Part shown: positions 45,604-56,820 of the stretch, piece by piece
Position numbering within the stretch: position 1 is the stretch's first letter
How the letters are laid out: the number at the start of each line of letters is the position of its first letter
NCBI RefSeq assembly: GCF_040869045.1
Contig: NC_090322.1
Location: 183,891,477-183,955,476, forward strand
Source: Eurosta solidaginis
Taxonomy: Eukaryota > Arthropoda > Insecta > Diptera > Tephritidae
Direction of reading: 5' to 3'
Length of the DNA: 64,000 bases
Translations under genes and position numbers: made by a program
The notes under the pieces: model-generated
What the model was told of the DNA's origin: nothing
Seen by the model: the letters and a program-made list of their open reading frames with translations, nothing else
The model's database searches: none

Positions 45604-47178
45604 TGCCCCTATTACCGTTTACAACTCAACTTAGTTGGGTTGTAATTAAAACAACTCAACTTTAAGACAACTCAACTCCTGTTTGGTATAACGAATTACA
45701 ACTTATTCCAGTTGAAGTTGAATTGATGTTGCCAACCTAAGAAAGTGATGATTTGACAGATAAATGAAGAGCTGGTCAATTTGTGGCTGAAATATAAGCA
45801 TTTGCAAAAGTGATTTTGTTATTACAAGATATTATATGATATGAAATCTATTTTACAATGGCGAAAATGTTGATGACTGACATATCGCGAATACGGAAAA
45901 CATTCGCGTGATCATTCCTATCCCTTGGAACTACCAAGTACCAAGTAAGAAAATGTTTAAGTGACAAATGATGAGCTTCAAATGAAGTTATTTTGCAGAT
46001 TTGAAAGGAAGCATTTTGCTCCTTACTAAACAAAATTAAGGACAATTTCCGCAAACGCTTTCGAGGGAAGGCTGTACCCCTATTTTAAAATTATGCGCCA
46101 TACTCAGATTCCTTGCTGATGGCAGCTATCAAAAATGCTGTGGAAATGATTTTGGTGTGGGACTGGTTTTAGATATTATTGAGGAGCATATTTGTGCGAA
46201 GTGGATTAAAACCCAAACAGAAAAATTGTATTTTACTCTGAAACAGGATTCCCAGGAGTAGTGATTAGTATCAATGGGACTCACGTTCGCATAATTTCAC
46301 CTAGTTTGGCTGCCTCCGAACTGCGCCTTGCCTCGTCCAACTTCGGAATGTCGCTCCATAAAGTCAAAAAGTTATTCAATGTAATCATTCGTTTAAACGT
46401 TGTTTTTTCTATAAATGTGTACAAAATTGTTAATAAGTGTTTGATTAAAAAAGGTTTAACTACCGGCTTTAATTTTTTTTTTTGGTAACGTTTTATGAGC
46501 CCGTGCACCATCTAACTCTTATCAAAGGTGGTATCAAAAGATGTGTTTCGATCTCCGTTTTTAGTATTCGAAAGCGGAAATTAAAAATTTTATTTCTGTC
46601 GAAAAATGTTTACAAAAACCCACAAAATGGCCCCGAGAGGGTCCGAAATATGAGGCCCGATCCATAGTTTTTTTGTACAGAACATCTTTCTGCGTTGGCG
46701 GCCTTCGGGCGCAATATGTAAAAACAAACCTGGGTGGATCCAACACCTTTCTGCATTAGTGTTTAAAAAAAATCTGGCAAAATACAACAACCAAATGAAA
46801 ATTTGAACCGAAATAAATGACAGAAATGAAATTTATAATTTTTGTTTTTGGATTTTAAAATTGGAGGTCGAAATGTGTCTTTTGATACCAACTTTGAACA
46901 TTTTTTTTTTAAATTAGGTAGTGAACCGGCTTGAAAAACGTTAACTTTTTTCAAAACAACTGCAAAATTGTATGAGACAACTGCTAGTAATCAGTTGTAA
47001 GATTTTGACGTCTTTGACAACTACACCAACACAAGGTTGTAAACGGTAATGCCACAAAAAGTTGTTAGACTAGAAAACTCAACCGACATTTTTTTTGACA
47101 GGCTGAGTTGTAATCTGTAATACCAAATTGCGAAATTTCAACCCAACCAGCGTTGAGTTGTAAACGGTAATAGGGGCA
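45604..47178 (+). mobile_element. PIF/Harbinger DNA transposon, degenerate
   Basis: The 1575-base element is bounded by TGCCCCTATTACCGTTTACA and its exact reverse complement; the inverted repeat continues through ACTCAAC for 27 bases. Subterminal copies of the terminal word (GTTGTAAACGGTAAT at about 47034 and GTTGTAATCTGTAAT near 47105) are likely former transposase-binding sites. The interior holds a broken transposase in plus orientation. The right half (46500-46950) has no recognised domain; a Myb-like second protein, usual in this superfamily, was not found. Confidence 0.85.
45850..46330 (+). pseudogene. PIF/Harbinger transposase remnant
   Basis: This encodes part of a DDE nuclease (DDE_Tnp_4 family) in at least two frames. 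The N-terminal region gives ISRIRKTFA, a stop, FLSLGTTKYQVRKC and AFCSLLNKIKDNFRKRF. Then KLCAILRFLADGSYQKC, CGNDFGVGL, LDIIEEHICAKWIK matches the LRF.A.GSYQ..VG.DF region of Harbinger transposases. After a frameshift comes TGFPGVVISINGTHVRIISP. The family normally has IDGTH here, so the first catalytic Asp is replaced by Asn. The rest of the catalytic core is missing. No functional protein is possible. Confidence 0.8.
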
Positions 47179-47181
47179 ATA

Positions 47182-50099
47182 GATAATCCTTTGGAAAAAT
47201 GCAACGTTTAAGACTTAATAGTAACCACCTTCCATTGTACCTACAACGAATATAAATTTCAATAATTATTTTTATCCAACCAAGTAAATTTATTTTAAAG
47301 TAACCCTCGTAAAAGTGTTTATATATCACATAAGTTTACTTTTCATTAATCATTTGTGCACGTTTTTGCATGAACCAAAATTATTTACTTCATTTCGCAA
47401 CTGAATGGACCATCGCTGATAAATATATGCGCGAAGTCCCCGTAATTATAGTCCTTATCGTACTTTAGTATTTATAATTAGAATGTTTCATATCGCTAAA
47501 TTGTGTGGTGTGTGAATTTATTAAAAACCAAAACAAAACCAATATAATACATGTTCTGACGTGCTGTTTTTTTTTCTTATCACAGCTTTGACGGAATGCA
47601 AATGGGAGGCTTGATTTTTAATCCACAGCTTAGACTTTCGGTATTTGAGCTAACAAAAGTATGTCACTGCACTTTTTTTTTTAATTTTTTGCTATATACA
47701 TACATATACATATACATATGTATGTATATAGGAGTGTGTTGTTGTTGTATGTATTACATTTTTGCTTGCTATATAGTTACTGAAAATAAATATCCACCCT
47801 CCTCTACTAGTTCAAAGCACATTTTTATCAAAAATTCTCCTGCTCCCTTACTCTAAGACCTGATAAAAATTGCAGACATATGCATTGAACGTGTATTCCT
47901 ATGTTTGTATATATTTTAAAGTGGGTGAAGTGCATTGTGTGACAACAAATTTATTTACAAATAAAAATATTTATTTACATCTGCGTAAATTTATCTAAAT
48001 CTTACTGTGTGGTAGCATAGCACAGCTGCAACCGCTGCACCAACCATTCAAGCGAACGCATTGAATCAATGGAAAGTGTTGACAATCAACAAGCAATATG
48101 AATTTGTTGTTGTGGGTTTATTTAGAAAAACAAGAATGTATAAAAAAGATTTCCCACCCAGTTCATGCGACACGCGTAGCGTAAAAGAATGATAAAATAA
48201 AAACCGCATACAAAGATACGATTAAGCAAATGAACCTAAATATTGGTGTAAACGAACATAATATACTCAGCTGTGCGTATTTTTGTTGTTCTTGTTATGG
48301 CAGAGATGAAGTCACTCCCGGAAGATTTTGGGGATGTAATAGATAGTGATTGTACTTTGTCAAACCTTAAGGTACTAGCATGACTATCCCGAGAACGGTA
48401 TAATATAACCACGTCCATTCTTCTAAGCCTGTTACAACAACATCATGCCAAAGGAACCTCAATTAATATGACCAACAGAGCCACACAACAACGTCGACAA
48501 AATTCCAACAACTGCCTTTTCTGGATAACAAAAATGAAATTATACCGCCTTTAATTTTTTTTAGAACTGAGGCGCACAAATTATTAAAGTATTCTGCTTA
48601 GCATTAGGTACGCCTACTTTAAAACGAAGGCGGACTATTTCTGTTATATGTCGGTGTGTCACAACTTTCATTTCACGGATCCAAAATGGCTTTTGGAGCA
48701 ATGTCACAAATCTTTGCAACACTCCCATCTTTATCTATGTGGCTCTCGGATTTAGTTTACAGCACGGGTCTACAAAATTTCACAAAGTTCAGAGTCTCAG
48801 TAAATGGACTCGGCTATCCAGGAGGCATTACTGTGAACGTCTTGTATCATAGCTATACTTCCCGATAACTAGAAAGACTTTTAGGCGCTCGTTTCGGCAG
48901 CACCTACCTCGAGCCTGATTAGCCAGTAAAGTGAGTGAACCATGAGCTTAGCAATGCGACATAGCTGTATTTTTAGTTTTCATACAAGGAAACGTAGCTT
49001 ACGGGAAAACGAAATGAATAGAAGGGAGTTTCAGATTAATTCCGGTACAATCTTCTATGGGCAGAGACGGTGCCCTAGTGTGTGAGTCTAAGCCAATGGT
49101 TGGCCTTTCCATATATGCACACTATTAATTTCGGTAAGGTGTGTGACACCCATATTCGCAAAAAGCTGCAACGGTCTTGCTCGCTTGGTGGTTTGTTTGC
49201 GAATATTCCCATTTGTTATTTGCTCTCTTTAGGCATGAAACCCTAGTATTTTCACCGCCAGCTAAGAAAATTGTGCTTTAGAGTACTGTGGTGTTGAAAA
49301 TATCTTGGAAAACACCTTTTCGATAGCCTCTCAAAATGTAAGGATATCAGACCTTGAAAACTTAGCGCATGTCTAAAAATATAGTGGGAGTCCTCTGTGG
49401 CTTTTAAATTTTCGTTAGTCTTCTTAGAATACTTTTAGTTGGAATATCGAGCTGTTGTGTAATTACTTGAGGCACATCAGCGTGGCGTTTAAGTACAACT
49501 GGGTATAAAAATCTAAATCAAGCACCATCAAGGAGGCAACAGCAGCAACCTAGCTGCACCGAGGTTGAACTCATTATTTTCATTTCTTTACTAATTTTTT
49601 GTTATGGTTGTGGTTTGCGTTTTTTACTTTCATTTTTTCCTAATCTGTGATAGTGTGCGTTGTTGTTGTAGTTAGTAGCAATGTTGCTGGCATGCGTCAA
49701 TAGAATGAGCAACATGTGCAATTTTCAGGCAGTGGAAACAAAAACTTTTAATGATAACAACAAAATAATAATACGCCTCAACTAGTAGCAGTGGGTTGGT
49801 TTTTATTCTTACTTTGTTGTTGTTGGTCGATTATTGGTTTCGTTGCTTCAAGTAAAAAGTGTGAGAACTAAATTTCAATCAGATCAAACGGAAGTACTTA
49901 CTAAAGCGTAAGCGAAGTGCTGTTGTGAGGAATTATAAGACAAATAGCTATATATGTACATATATACCTCGAGTTATACTTAAAGGATTTGTTATATATA
50001 AAAAGTAAGTTATATTTGTATGTATTAGGCGGCCACAGTGTTGAGGTAGTTTGCTAGCCTAACTAACCGATGGTCCCTTACTTAAATGACGGGACATTG
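47182..50099. other. No recognisable gene
   Basis: AT-rich. The plus-strand open frame 48656-48868 (70 codons) has no recognised motif. AATATACTCAGCTGTG at about 48262 resembles the edge word of repeat Y and may be a tiny remnant. GTTGTTG patches at 49660 and 49815. Confidence 0.45.
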
Positions 50100-51370
50100 A
50101 TTGGCGAAATACTTTTCTGAAACCGATTACTTTTTCTTAACAGGTCACGTTTTTGGACCCAGTTACTTCTTAAGTGAAGTTTTTGGAACCGGCCACTATT
50201 TTGGAACAAGTACATTCATTAGAACCAGTGACTTTTTTGGATCAGGTTACTTTTTTGAAACCAGTTAATTTTTCTCAGCCAGTAACTTTTTGGAACAGGT
50301 TATTTTTTGGAACGGATTGCTTTTTTGGTACGATTTTCTTCTTTTGAACCGTGACTTTACTGGAACCGTGACTTTATTGGAACCCGTGACTTTTATAAAC
50401 GGATAATTGTTGAAACAGAAGACTTTTTTTATTTATTTTTTTTTTTATTTACATTTTTGGCACCGGTTACTTCTTTGAAAGCAATTACTTTTTGGAACCA
50501 GTTACTTTTTTTGAACGGGTAACTTTTTTGGTACGAGTTACTTCTTTGTAACCCGTGACTTTTTGGAAGCGGTGACTTTTCTGAAACGGTTAATTTTTGG
50601 AACCGGTGACTTTTTTGGAAGCAGTTACATTTTTGGAACTGGATACTTCTTTGGAACCAATTACTTATTGGAACTAGTGGTTTTTTTGGTACCGGTTATT
50701 CTATTTAGAAACAGCTACTTTTTTGAGCCCGGTTAGTTTTTTCGAATCGAATACTTCTTTCCGACCGGTTATTTTTTAGCCCGAACCGCTTAACGTTTTG
50801 AAACCCATGCCATTGTAGATGACATTTTTGAACGGATTCCTTTTTTCAGATTTATGTAGCAAGGGTTATTTATTTTTTGGAAACGGTTACTCTTTTGAAC
50901 CCAACTAATTTTTAAGAACGAGTATCTCTTTAGAGAAAAATTTAATAATAATTTTAGAGGGTTACCAGTTTTTAAAACTTACACCTTTTAAACCCGGTTA
51001 AATTTTTTTAAAGCTTGGACCTTGTGATACTAGTTTAGTTTTTTGAAATCTTCGGAATTTGGAACCGTTTACATTTTTACCATTTTTAAAACTCTGATTT
51101 TTTTTAATCGGTTAAATTTTTCGAAAACTGCTACTTTTGGTACCGGTTACCTTTTTTGATATCTTTGACATTTTGTAACCAGTTTCCATTTCTGAAAACT
51201 TAAGACTTTTTCGAACCGGTAACCATTTTTCGAAACTTCGACGTTTTGAACCCGGTTACATTTTTTTAAAACTTCGGATTCTGATACCGGTTAATTTGGG
51301 ACCATTTAAATTTTTTGAAAACTTCAACTTTTCGGAACTAATGACTTTTTTCTATGAAACTGCCCTTTTT
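50100..51370 (+). repeat. Degenerate GGAACCGGTTACTTTTTT minisatellite
   Basis: About 1.27 kb of drifting 20-28-base units, such as TTTTTGGAACCGGTGACTTT, TTGGAACCAGTTACTTTTTT and AAACGGTTAATTTTTGGAAC. GGAACC and its complement GGTTCC/GGTTAC alternate, making many short palindromes (AACCGGTT). The array resumes at 55246 after the inserted composite repeat. Confidence 0.88.
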
Positions 51371-51534
51371 AAACGGTTTTATTTAGCTTGACTTGACAGG
51401 CAGGCCGCACGGCCGCATGCACGGCCGTTGTGAACGAATTTTGTAATTGAAATTTAAGTAACTTCCCGATAAGCTACAAGCTTGAAATTTGGAATATAGT
51501 TCAGAACCCGATGACAATGCAATAATGAGAAAAA

Positions 51535-51985
51535 ATCGCCGCTAGGTGGCGCAAGGATCGAGATATTCACAAAAAACGTATTTGTGTTCCGATTTGGCTC
51601 ATATTTGGAACACATAATACGTACAAGAATAGAAAACGACCTATGAAGAAAAGCGCCGCTAGGTGGCGCAAGGATCGAGATATTCACAAAAATCGTATTT
51701 GTGGTCCGATTTGGCTCATATTAGGAACACATAATACATACAAGAATAAAAAGCGATCCATGAAAAAAATCGCCGCTAGGTGGCGCAAGGATCGAGATAT
51801 TCACAAAAATCGTATTTGTGGTCCGATTGTGCTCACATTTGGAACACATAATACATACAAGAATAGAAAGCGACCTATGATGTCCGATTTGGCTCATATT
51901 TGGAACACATAATACATACAAGAATAGAAAGCGACCTATGATGTCCGATTTGGCTCATATTTGGAACAAATATTACATACAGTCC
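51535..51985 (-). repeat. 118-base satellite units, partial array
   Basis: The core GCCGCTAGGTGGCGCAAGG occurs three times (about 51539, 51656 and 51772). Two truncated units follow, sharing GTCCGATTTGGCTCATATTT (51881 and 51942). Reverse orientation to the array at 6686-7345. Confidence 0.88.
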
Positions 51986-52294
51986 GGTAGAAGTGACATC
52001 AAAATGTTTTGGAGTTAGAGGAGGGATAAGCATACGCGGCGCAGAGTCGAGTAAAATCTTTGGAAGGATTATGTATTGAGGACTTAGATTGTAACAAATT
52101 GTCAGGAAAGAGTCCTTGTAATAATGAGTCACTAAATGAACTAAATATAATGAGAAATAATAGCCAATTAAATAAAGACTAAAAACTTGAAAATAAAATA
52201 CTTAAAAAAAAAATGTTTAAGCTAAACGGTTTTATTGAAAACAATACTTACATGAAATAATAATAATACTAAAAGCTAGAAAATAATTAGGTAG

Positions 52295-52302
52295 GTCCTA
52301 GG
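52295..52302. repeat. 8-base target-site duplication of the hAT transposon, left
   Basis: GTCCTAGG is repeated exactly at 54950-54957. The uninterrupted copy at 6434-6453 reads TTAGGTAGGTCCTAGGTACT with a single GTCCTAGG. Confidence 0.93.
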
Positions 52303-54949
52303 TAGAGATGTCACGAATAGTGAATTGGCCGAATACCGAATATTCGGCAACGATGTCGGCCGAAGCGCCGAATATTCGGCACGAAATACATGCTTGTCGG
52401 GGCGCGTTAGCTGGATTAAGACACGTGGACACCTGTTTTGCTCGTTGAGTTGGCGTGGCAGGCGACGACGGCGCGCGCGCGTGGCGGTGTGCAAGCAAAC
52501 ACTACACAGCGCGAGCTAGTATTTGTTTCAATTTTCATTTGCGAGTAAATCACGTCACGGAAAGATTTATCAGTATATAAATAATACATAAAATAAAACT
52601 TAATTACTATTTTGCTAAGAAGTTTCTTCCTTAGTTCATTTTCAATTTTTGTTCATTAAAAGGCTTATAAAATGACACCAGTTAATAAAAACCGCCCATA
52701 TGGGAATATTACAAGATTTGTAGTGAAAATAATAAACTGGCCCAGTGTTTGCTATGTAGGATCAAGATCTCAAGAGGCGGAGAAGGAAAGAAAGCAAGTA
52801 AGTAAAACCTTCATTTAATTTAATAGTTTTATTCACTTAATAAGTTTACGTAGGTAGGTGGTTAACTGGTTATATCTTAATCTACTTACATACTTGTCGT
52901 TGTACTGTACCTACTTGTAGAAACTTACAAAATCGATTTTTTATTGCCGAAGTTGCTTGGGAATAAAGTTTTATGAGAAATTATTTATTTATATTTATTC
53001 GATTTCCTACAAGATAAACAAGGGAAATAAAATAACTTATTTAATTATAGTTAATTTTAGTTTATTTATTTACAGCTACAACCTCTTTAAAAAACCATCT
53101 TAAAACCAAAAATGCTGCCCAATAAGCTGCTTTAATTAATGTTCCATCGGCAAGTTAGCACCACTTTCGGTACTTTTACTTCTACTGAATCCAAGATGCC
53201 AGCAGTGCCTGGAATGTCCAGATCAAAGGAACGGCAGCTAACCTTGAAGAAAACATCAGATAGGAAATTGCTCTGGGATATTAATGATCAGAAATCAATA
53301 AAATATAATTACTTGATTGGCGAAATGATTGCTTTAGACAACGAGCCATTGTCACTTGTTGAACGAGTGGGATTCCAGAGGCTTGTGGCAAACGCTTTGC
53401 CCCATTATAAAGCACCTGGTCGCACTTACATGACGGAGAAAATTGTTCCTGATATATACAACAGAATTTGTGCTAAAATAGGAGCCAGTATTTCACAGGC
53501 AGCAGCATTATCAATGACATCTGATATATGGACATGCCAGCTCAATAACGAGAGCGCACTTTCTGAGCTTTACTGCGCACTGGATATCTCCAGAGTTAAT
53601 TCTGGAACATGGCGATTTAGCTATGAAATCATTTCCCGGCTTACATTCTGGTATGAATATTGCAAAAGAACTCAATGCTATTACCGAAAGATGGAATATT
53701 CCTCAATCAAGATCCATTTACTTGTCCGCGATAGTGGTGGCTCTAATATCAGAAAAGGTGTGTGAGATGCAGGATATGATTCAGGCAGATGCTTTGTTCA
53801 TTCACTGCAACGAGCTATAGAGGAGTCATTAAAATCTCAATTAGAAGTATTACAGATGATAGCTGCTTCGAGACGAATTGTTACCCATTTTAATCATTCT
53901 GGCTTAACAGAGCAGAAACTTAAATCCATTTAACAAAAACTTACCTTGCCAAACCACCAACTAGTACAAGATTTGAGCACATGATGGAATTCAAAGTATT
54001 ATTTAATGGAGCGATTATTAGAATAAAAGCGAGCTGTCTGTACATAACATATCATGAAACTTTAATAAATCTGACAATGGGAACTATTGGAACAATGTAT
54101 CAAACTCCTCAAACCATTCGAAGAGATTACAAAAATAACGAGCTCAGGTATATGTTGCATCTCTGAAGTGATTCCACATGCAGTAAATTTATTAAAATAT
54201 CTGGGAAAAGCAGAGACAGCTGAGAAAGTACCAAATTTAGTAACAATGAGATCTTCACTGCAAGGCGAGTTTTCAAAGGCGATTCAGCTTCGATGAAAAT
54301 AACAAATATCTGGTTGCTGCTTTTCTGGATCCTCGCTTCAAACCGTGTTTCCTAAGATTGGTTCAAGCAGAACGAGCAAGACAAAAATTCTTCTAGAAGC
54401 TCTGAAAATAGTACCGAAGACGATTCTTCTCCAATTCGTAAGAAAAGAAACCTGAATGAAAATGATAGGACTACTGAAATACACGACAGTTTCTGGAACT
54501 GCTTTGAGGAAGTCGCTACAGATAATATGGGAAATGCTAATGATGAAGAGGACGTGGCGAAGAATGCTGTGGCAAAGTTTAAAAGTTTGCTACGGTTTAT
54601 CTTTCTTCTCCTGGAAGTAGCGTGTATAGTGAGACCTTATTTTCTGATACTGGTAACATTTACGATGAAAAGCGTAATCGTTTGCTACCCAAAAATGATG
54701 TAAAGCTCATTTTTATCTATCATAACTTACCACTGATCAATTTTAAATACTAAAGTGTTGTAATTTGGAAGTAAGTACATAATTTTGAGTAATATAGCGT
54801 GTCTTTTTTACATGATGTGAATTCGAAATTTTTTACATGATCGGTATTCGGCCGAATAGCACGTATTATTCGGCCGAATACCGAATAGCAAAAAAAGTGG
54901 CCGAATAGGCCGAATACCGAATAGTTGCCGAATATTCGTGACAACTCTA
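52303..54949 (+). mobile_element. hAT-superfamily DNA transposon
   Basis: The ends are TAGAGATGTCACGAATA and TATTCGTGACAACTCTA, a 17-base inverted repeat with one mismatch, flanked by exact 8-base duplications. The subterminal 80-100 bases on each side are packed with GCCGAATA/TATTCGGC words (52327-52382 and 54843-54938), likely transposase-binding sites. The interior has a GC-rich patch (52440-52515) and a BED-finger transposase gene in plus orientation, broken by frameshifts. It resembles the ZBED-like branch of hAT. At 2647 bases it is close to full length for an autonomous element but can no longer make its own transposase. Confidence 0.93.
52672..54721 (+). pseudogene. hAT (BED zinc finger) transposase, frameshifted
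   Basis: The encoded protein would cut and rejoin the element ends. Exon 1 (about 52689-52797) encodes PIWEYYKICSENNKLAQC, LLC, IKISRGG, a BED finger with C-x2-C. A GTAAGT donor (52798) and TTTACAG acceptor (53069-53075) bound an intron; exon 2 continues TTSLKNHLKTKN, where the finger's last His is lost, and soon meets a stop. The ATG at 52672 is one base out of frame, consistent with one base lost from an A run. The longest open part (53139-53765) has RQLTLKK, IGEMIALDNEPLSLVE, TEKIVPDIY and SMTSDIWTC. Other-frame pieces follow: AGYDSGRCFVHSLQRAI (53765 on), VAAFLDPRFK (about 54315) and the C-terminal dimerisation motif SETLFSDTGNIYDEKRNR (54625-54690). Multiple shifts and internal loss make it non-functional. 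Confidence 0.88.
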
Positions 54950-54957
54950 GTCCTAGG
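54950..54957. repeat. 8-base target-site duplication of the hAT transposon, right
   Basis: Exact GTCCTAGG match to 52295-52302; the foldback arm resumes at once with TACTAGTCGTCACACTCC. Confidence 0.93.
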
Positions 54958-55245
54958 TACTAGTCGTCACACTCCTCATCAATCTAGGGCGTTGATCAGA
55001 CAATTAAATAAAAGTGTTGGACGCGTCAAATTTCTATTGGTAGTCATATATAAGACCAACTGTACCTTAATCAGGTTATGCTACGCCTCACATTTTTAGA
55101 AATGTAGATTGATGAGGAGTGTGATGACTAGTACCTAGGACCTACCTAATTATTTCTAGCTTTTAGTATTATTATTACTTCATGTAAGTATTCTTTTCAA
55201 TAAAACCGTTTAGCTTAACATTTTTTTTAAATTATTTTATTTGTA

Positions 55246-55320
55246 ATCTGTTTCCATTTTTTAAAACATCGACTTTTCGGAATCGATTACCTGTCTTTAT
55301 TATCATATGACTTGTGCTTT
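55246..55320 (+). repeat. Resumption of the GGAACCGGTTAC minisatellite
   Basis: CTGTTTCCATTTTTTAAAAC and GACTTTTCGGAATCGATTAC use the same words as 51180-51370, indicating one array interrupted by the 51371-55245 insertion. Confidence 0.6.
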
Positions 55321-55655
55321 AATTGTCAACTAGTTGGTTTGACTGCAGGGTAATGCTTAAAGGGTGGTTTAAATCACAGCGACATTAAAGTTAGATCATT
55401 TGCATACATATATGTTATTTCATAAGCAACAAACACATGCGCGCATGCGCATTAAAAATATTGCGCAGCTGGTTGAATTAGGATAATTAACCAACACAAC
55501 AATATACCTGCTTTTGCATGGGGACAATGTAATTTAAGCGCACTTGAAAATTACACTACCCAACTCAATTTGAATATCATTTTTCTTAATGAAAGGCAAC
55601 AACAACTGCATCCATTGATGTAACTTTATAGCGCTTTATTGATGTTTTTGTGCAG
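55321..55655. other. No recognisable feature
   Basis: AT-rich; contains CACATGCGCGCATGCGCATT (55434). It would be intron if the exon candidate at 55656 is real. Confidence 0.4.
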
Positions 55656-55726
55656 GTCAAAAGTATTCGTGACGTTTATGCGTCGGATTTTCAAATAGGA
55701 AGAACAGGCGTGGGAAACGCTGGAAA
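55656..55726 (+). CDS. Candidate coding exon (unidentified)
   Basis: A good acceptor (TTGATGTTTTTGTGCAG) precedes 71 bases that end at GTAAGTTC, a strong donor. Only one frame is open: VKSIRDVYASDFQIGRTGVG then NAGK. The other two contain stops. No protein family was recognised and no neighbouring exon was found. It is on the opposite strand from the EGF exon, so would belong to a different gene. Chance pairing of splice signals is possible. Confidence 0.32.
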
Positions 55727-56600
55727 GTAAGTTCATAAAAAATTATTGCTGAAAGAAATAATATTCAAAGGAAACACCCTCTTTTGAATAAAGATAGGAG
55801 TATGAAGTTTTTATATTAACCACTTGAATAATTGGAAAGCAGTGGCTGAGCTACGGGGAGCAGGCGTAACAAAATTTAATAGTGTAAAAGAGTTCGCAAC
55901 TAAATAAAAAATAATGAATTGACTATAGTCGAGTGGTAAGCGTTTTGTTAGAGCGTTGTAAAACCTCACACACTTTTAAAGCGATAGATAAGGGAGGATT
56001 TTAATTTCGAGCATATAATACCACATTCAGACAATATTCAAGTGCTCATATCCGCTCAACTAAAAATAATGATATTGTAAGCTACAAAACAACAACAGCA
56101 ATCACAGTACTTGGTACTTAAGTCAATATGAAAATTATTTCTTGCTTCGCATTTGCGCCTGTGCAAAAATTAATCGCCACTCCACGCTGTTCTATAAAAT
56201 GTAACACTTTTTTCTGCCGCGAAGGCCTTCGTAGTCTCTATGTAACCTTTGACATTTGATTGCTTGTTGTCTATGTGCCCATGTTTCAATATTTATTTAG
56301 TTTTGAGGGTTTGTGCAGGCGCGATACAATGCGTGAAAGTGAATACTTAGGGGTGAAGGCATATGGAAGTTGGCCGCTATAATGGTAAAGTGAGAACAAT
56401 TCCAAATAACTTTCAAAAAGTGCCTTAACTCCAAAATTAGTATCCATATATAGACTTTAAGACACATGAAAATTGGTGCATGACTTATTCTTGGATTTTG
56501 TGTGAAAACTACCATCTGACTCGAAGCGCCTTTTTTATACCACATCGCGAAAGTCCCAATTTCATGGTAATATGATACCTGAACAGGCTGCAGAGAAAGT
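55727..56600. other. No recognisable feature
   Basis: AT-rich sequence. The minus-strand open frame 56297-56638 has no recognised motif. Confidence 0.4.
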
Positions 56601-56820
56601 GATGTATATTGGAACGATTTTTCGTAATCCCTTGTCAAATTTGGTTTCCAGACAAAAGCGGTTTCGACGTTGTGCCATCATCAGTGCCGATTTTCGTTCT
56701 GATCTGTTGTTGTCGTTTGTCTTGTATTTAAAGTTCTCCGTCAAATTTGGTTTCGGTTCTGTGGATTTTAGTCGCATCATACGACAAGTATTTATTACCG
56801 CAGAGGCGATTACATTTTAC
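56601..56820 (+). repeat. Dispersed repeat fragment shared with 35704-35768 and 31596-31645
   Basis: The first part (GATGTATATTGGAACGATTT to GCGGTTTCG) matches 35704-35768. The last part (TTTTAGTCGCATCATACGAC and ATTACCGCAGAGG) matches the end of the repeat at 31240-31665. The two other loci are therefore probably pieces of one longer element, of which this copy retains both parts. Confidence 0.6.

Larger units (their letters stand above)
51371..55245 (-). repeat. Composite repeat, copy B (reverse), inserted in a minisatellite and holding a hAT element
   Basis: In reverse orientation to copy A: tail (51371-51530, AAACGGTTTTATTTAGCTTG to the segment with AAGCTACAAGCTTGAAATTT), shortened 118-base units (51531-51985), about 220 bases of unmatched sequence, then the foldback with both full arms (52205-52302 and 54958-55235). 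Both arm ends carry AAGCTAAACGGTTTTATTG. The hAT transposon at 52303-54949 splits the foldback. The GGAACCGGTTAC minisatellite flanks the whole on both sides, so it arrived as an insertion. Confidence 0.78.
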
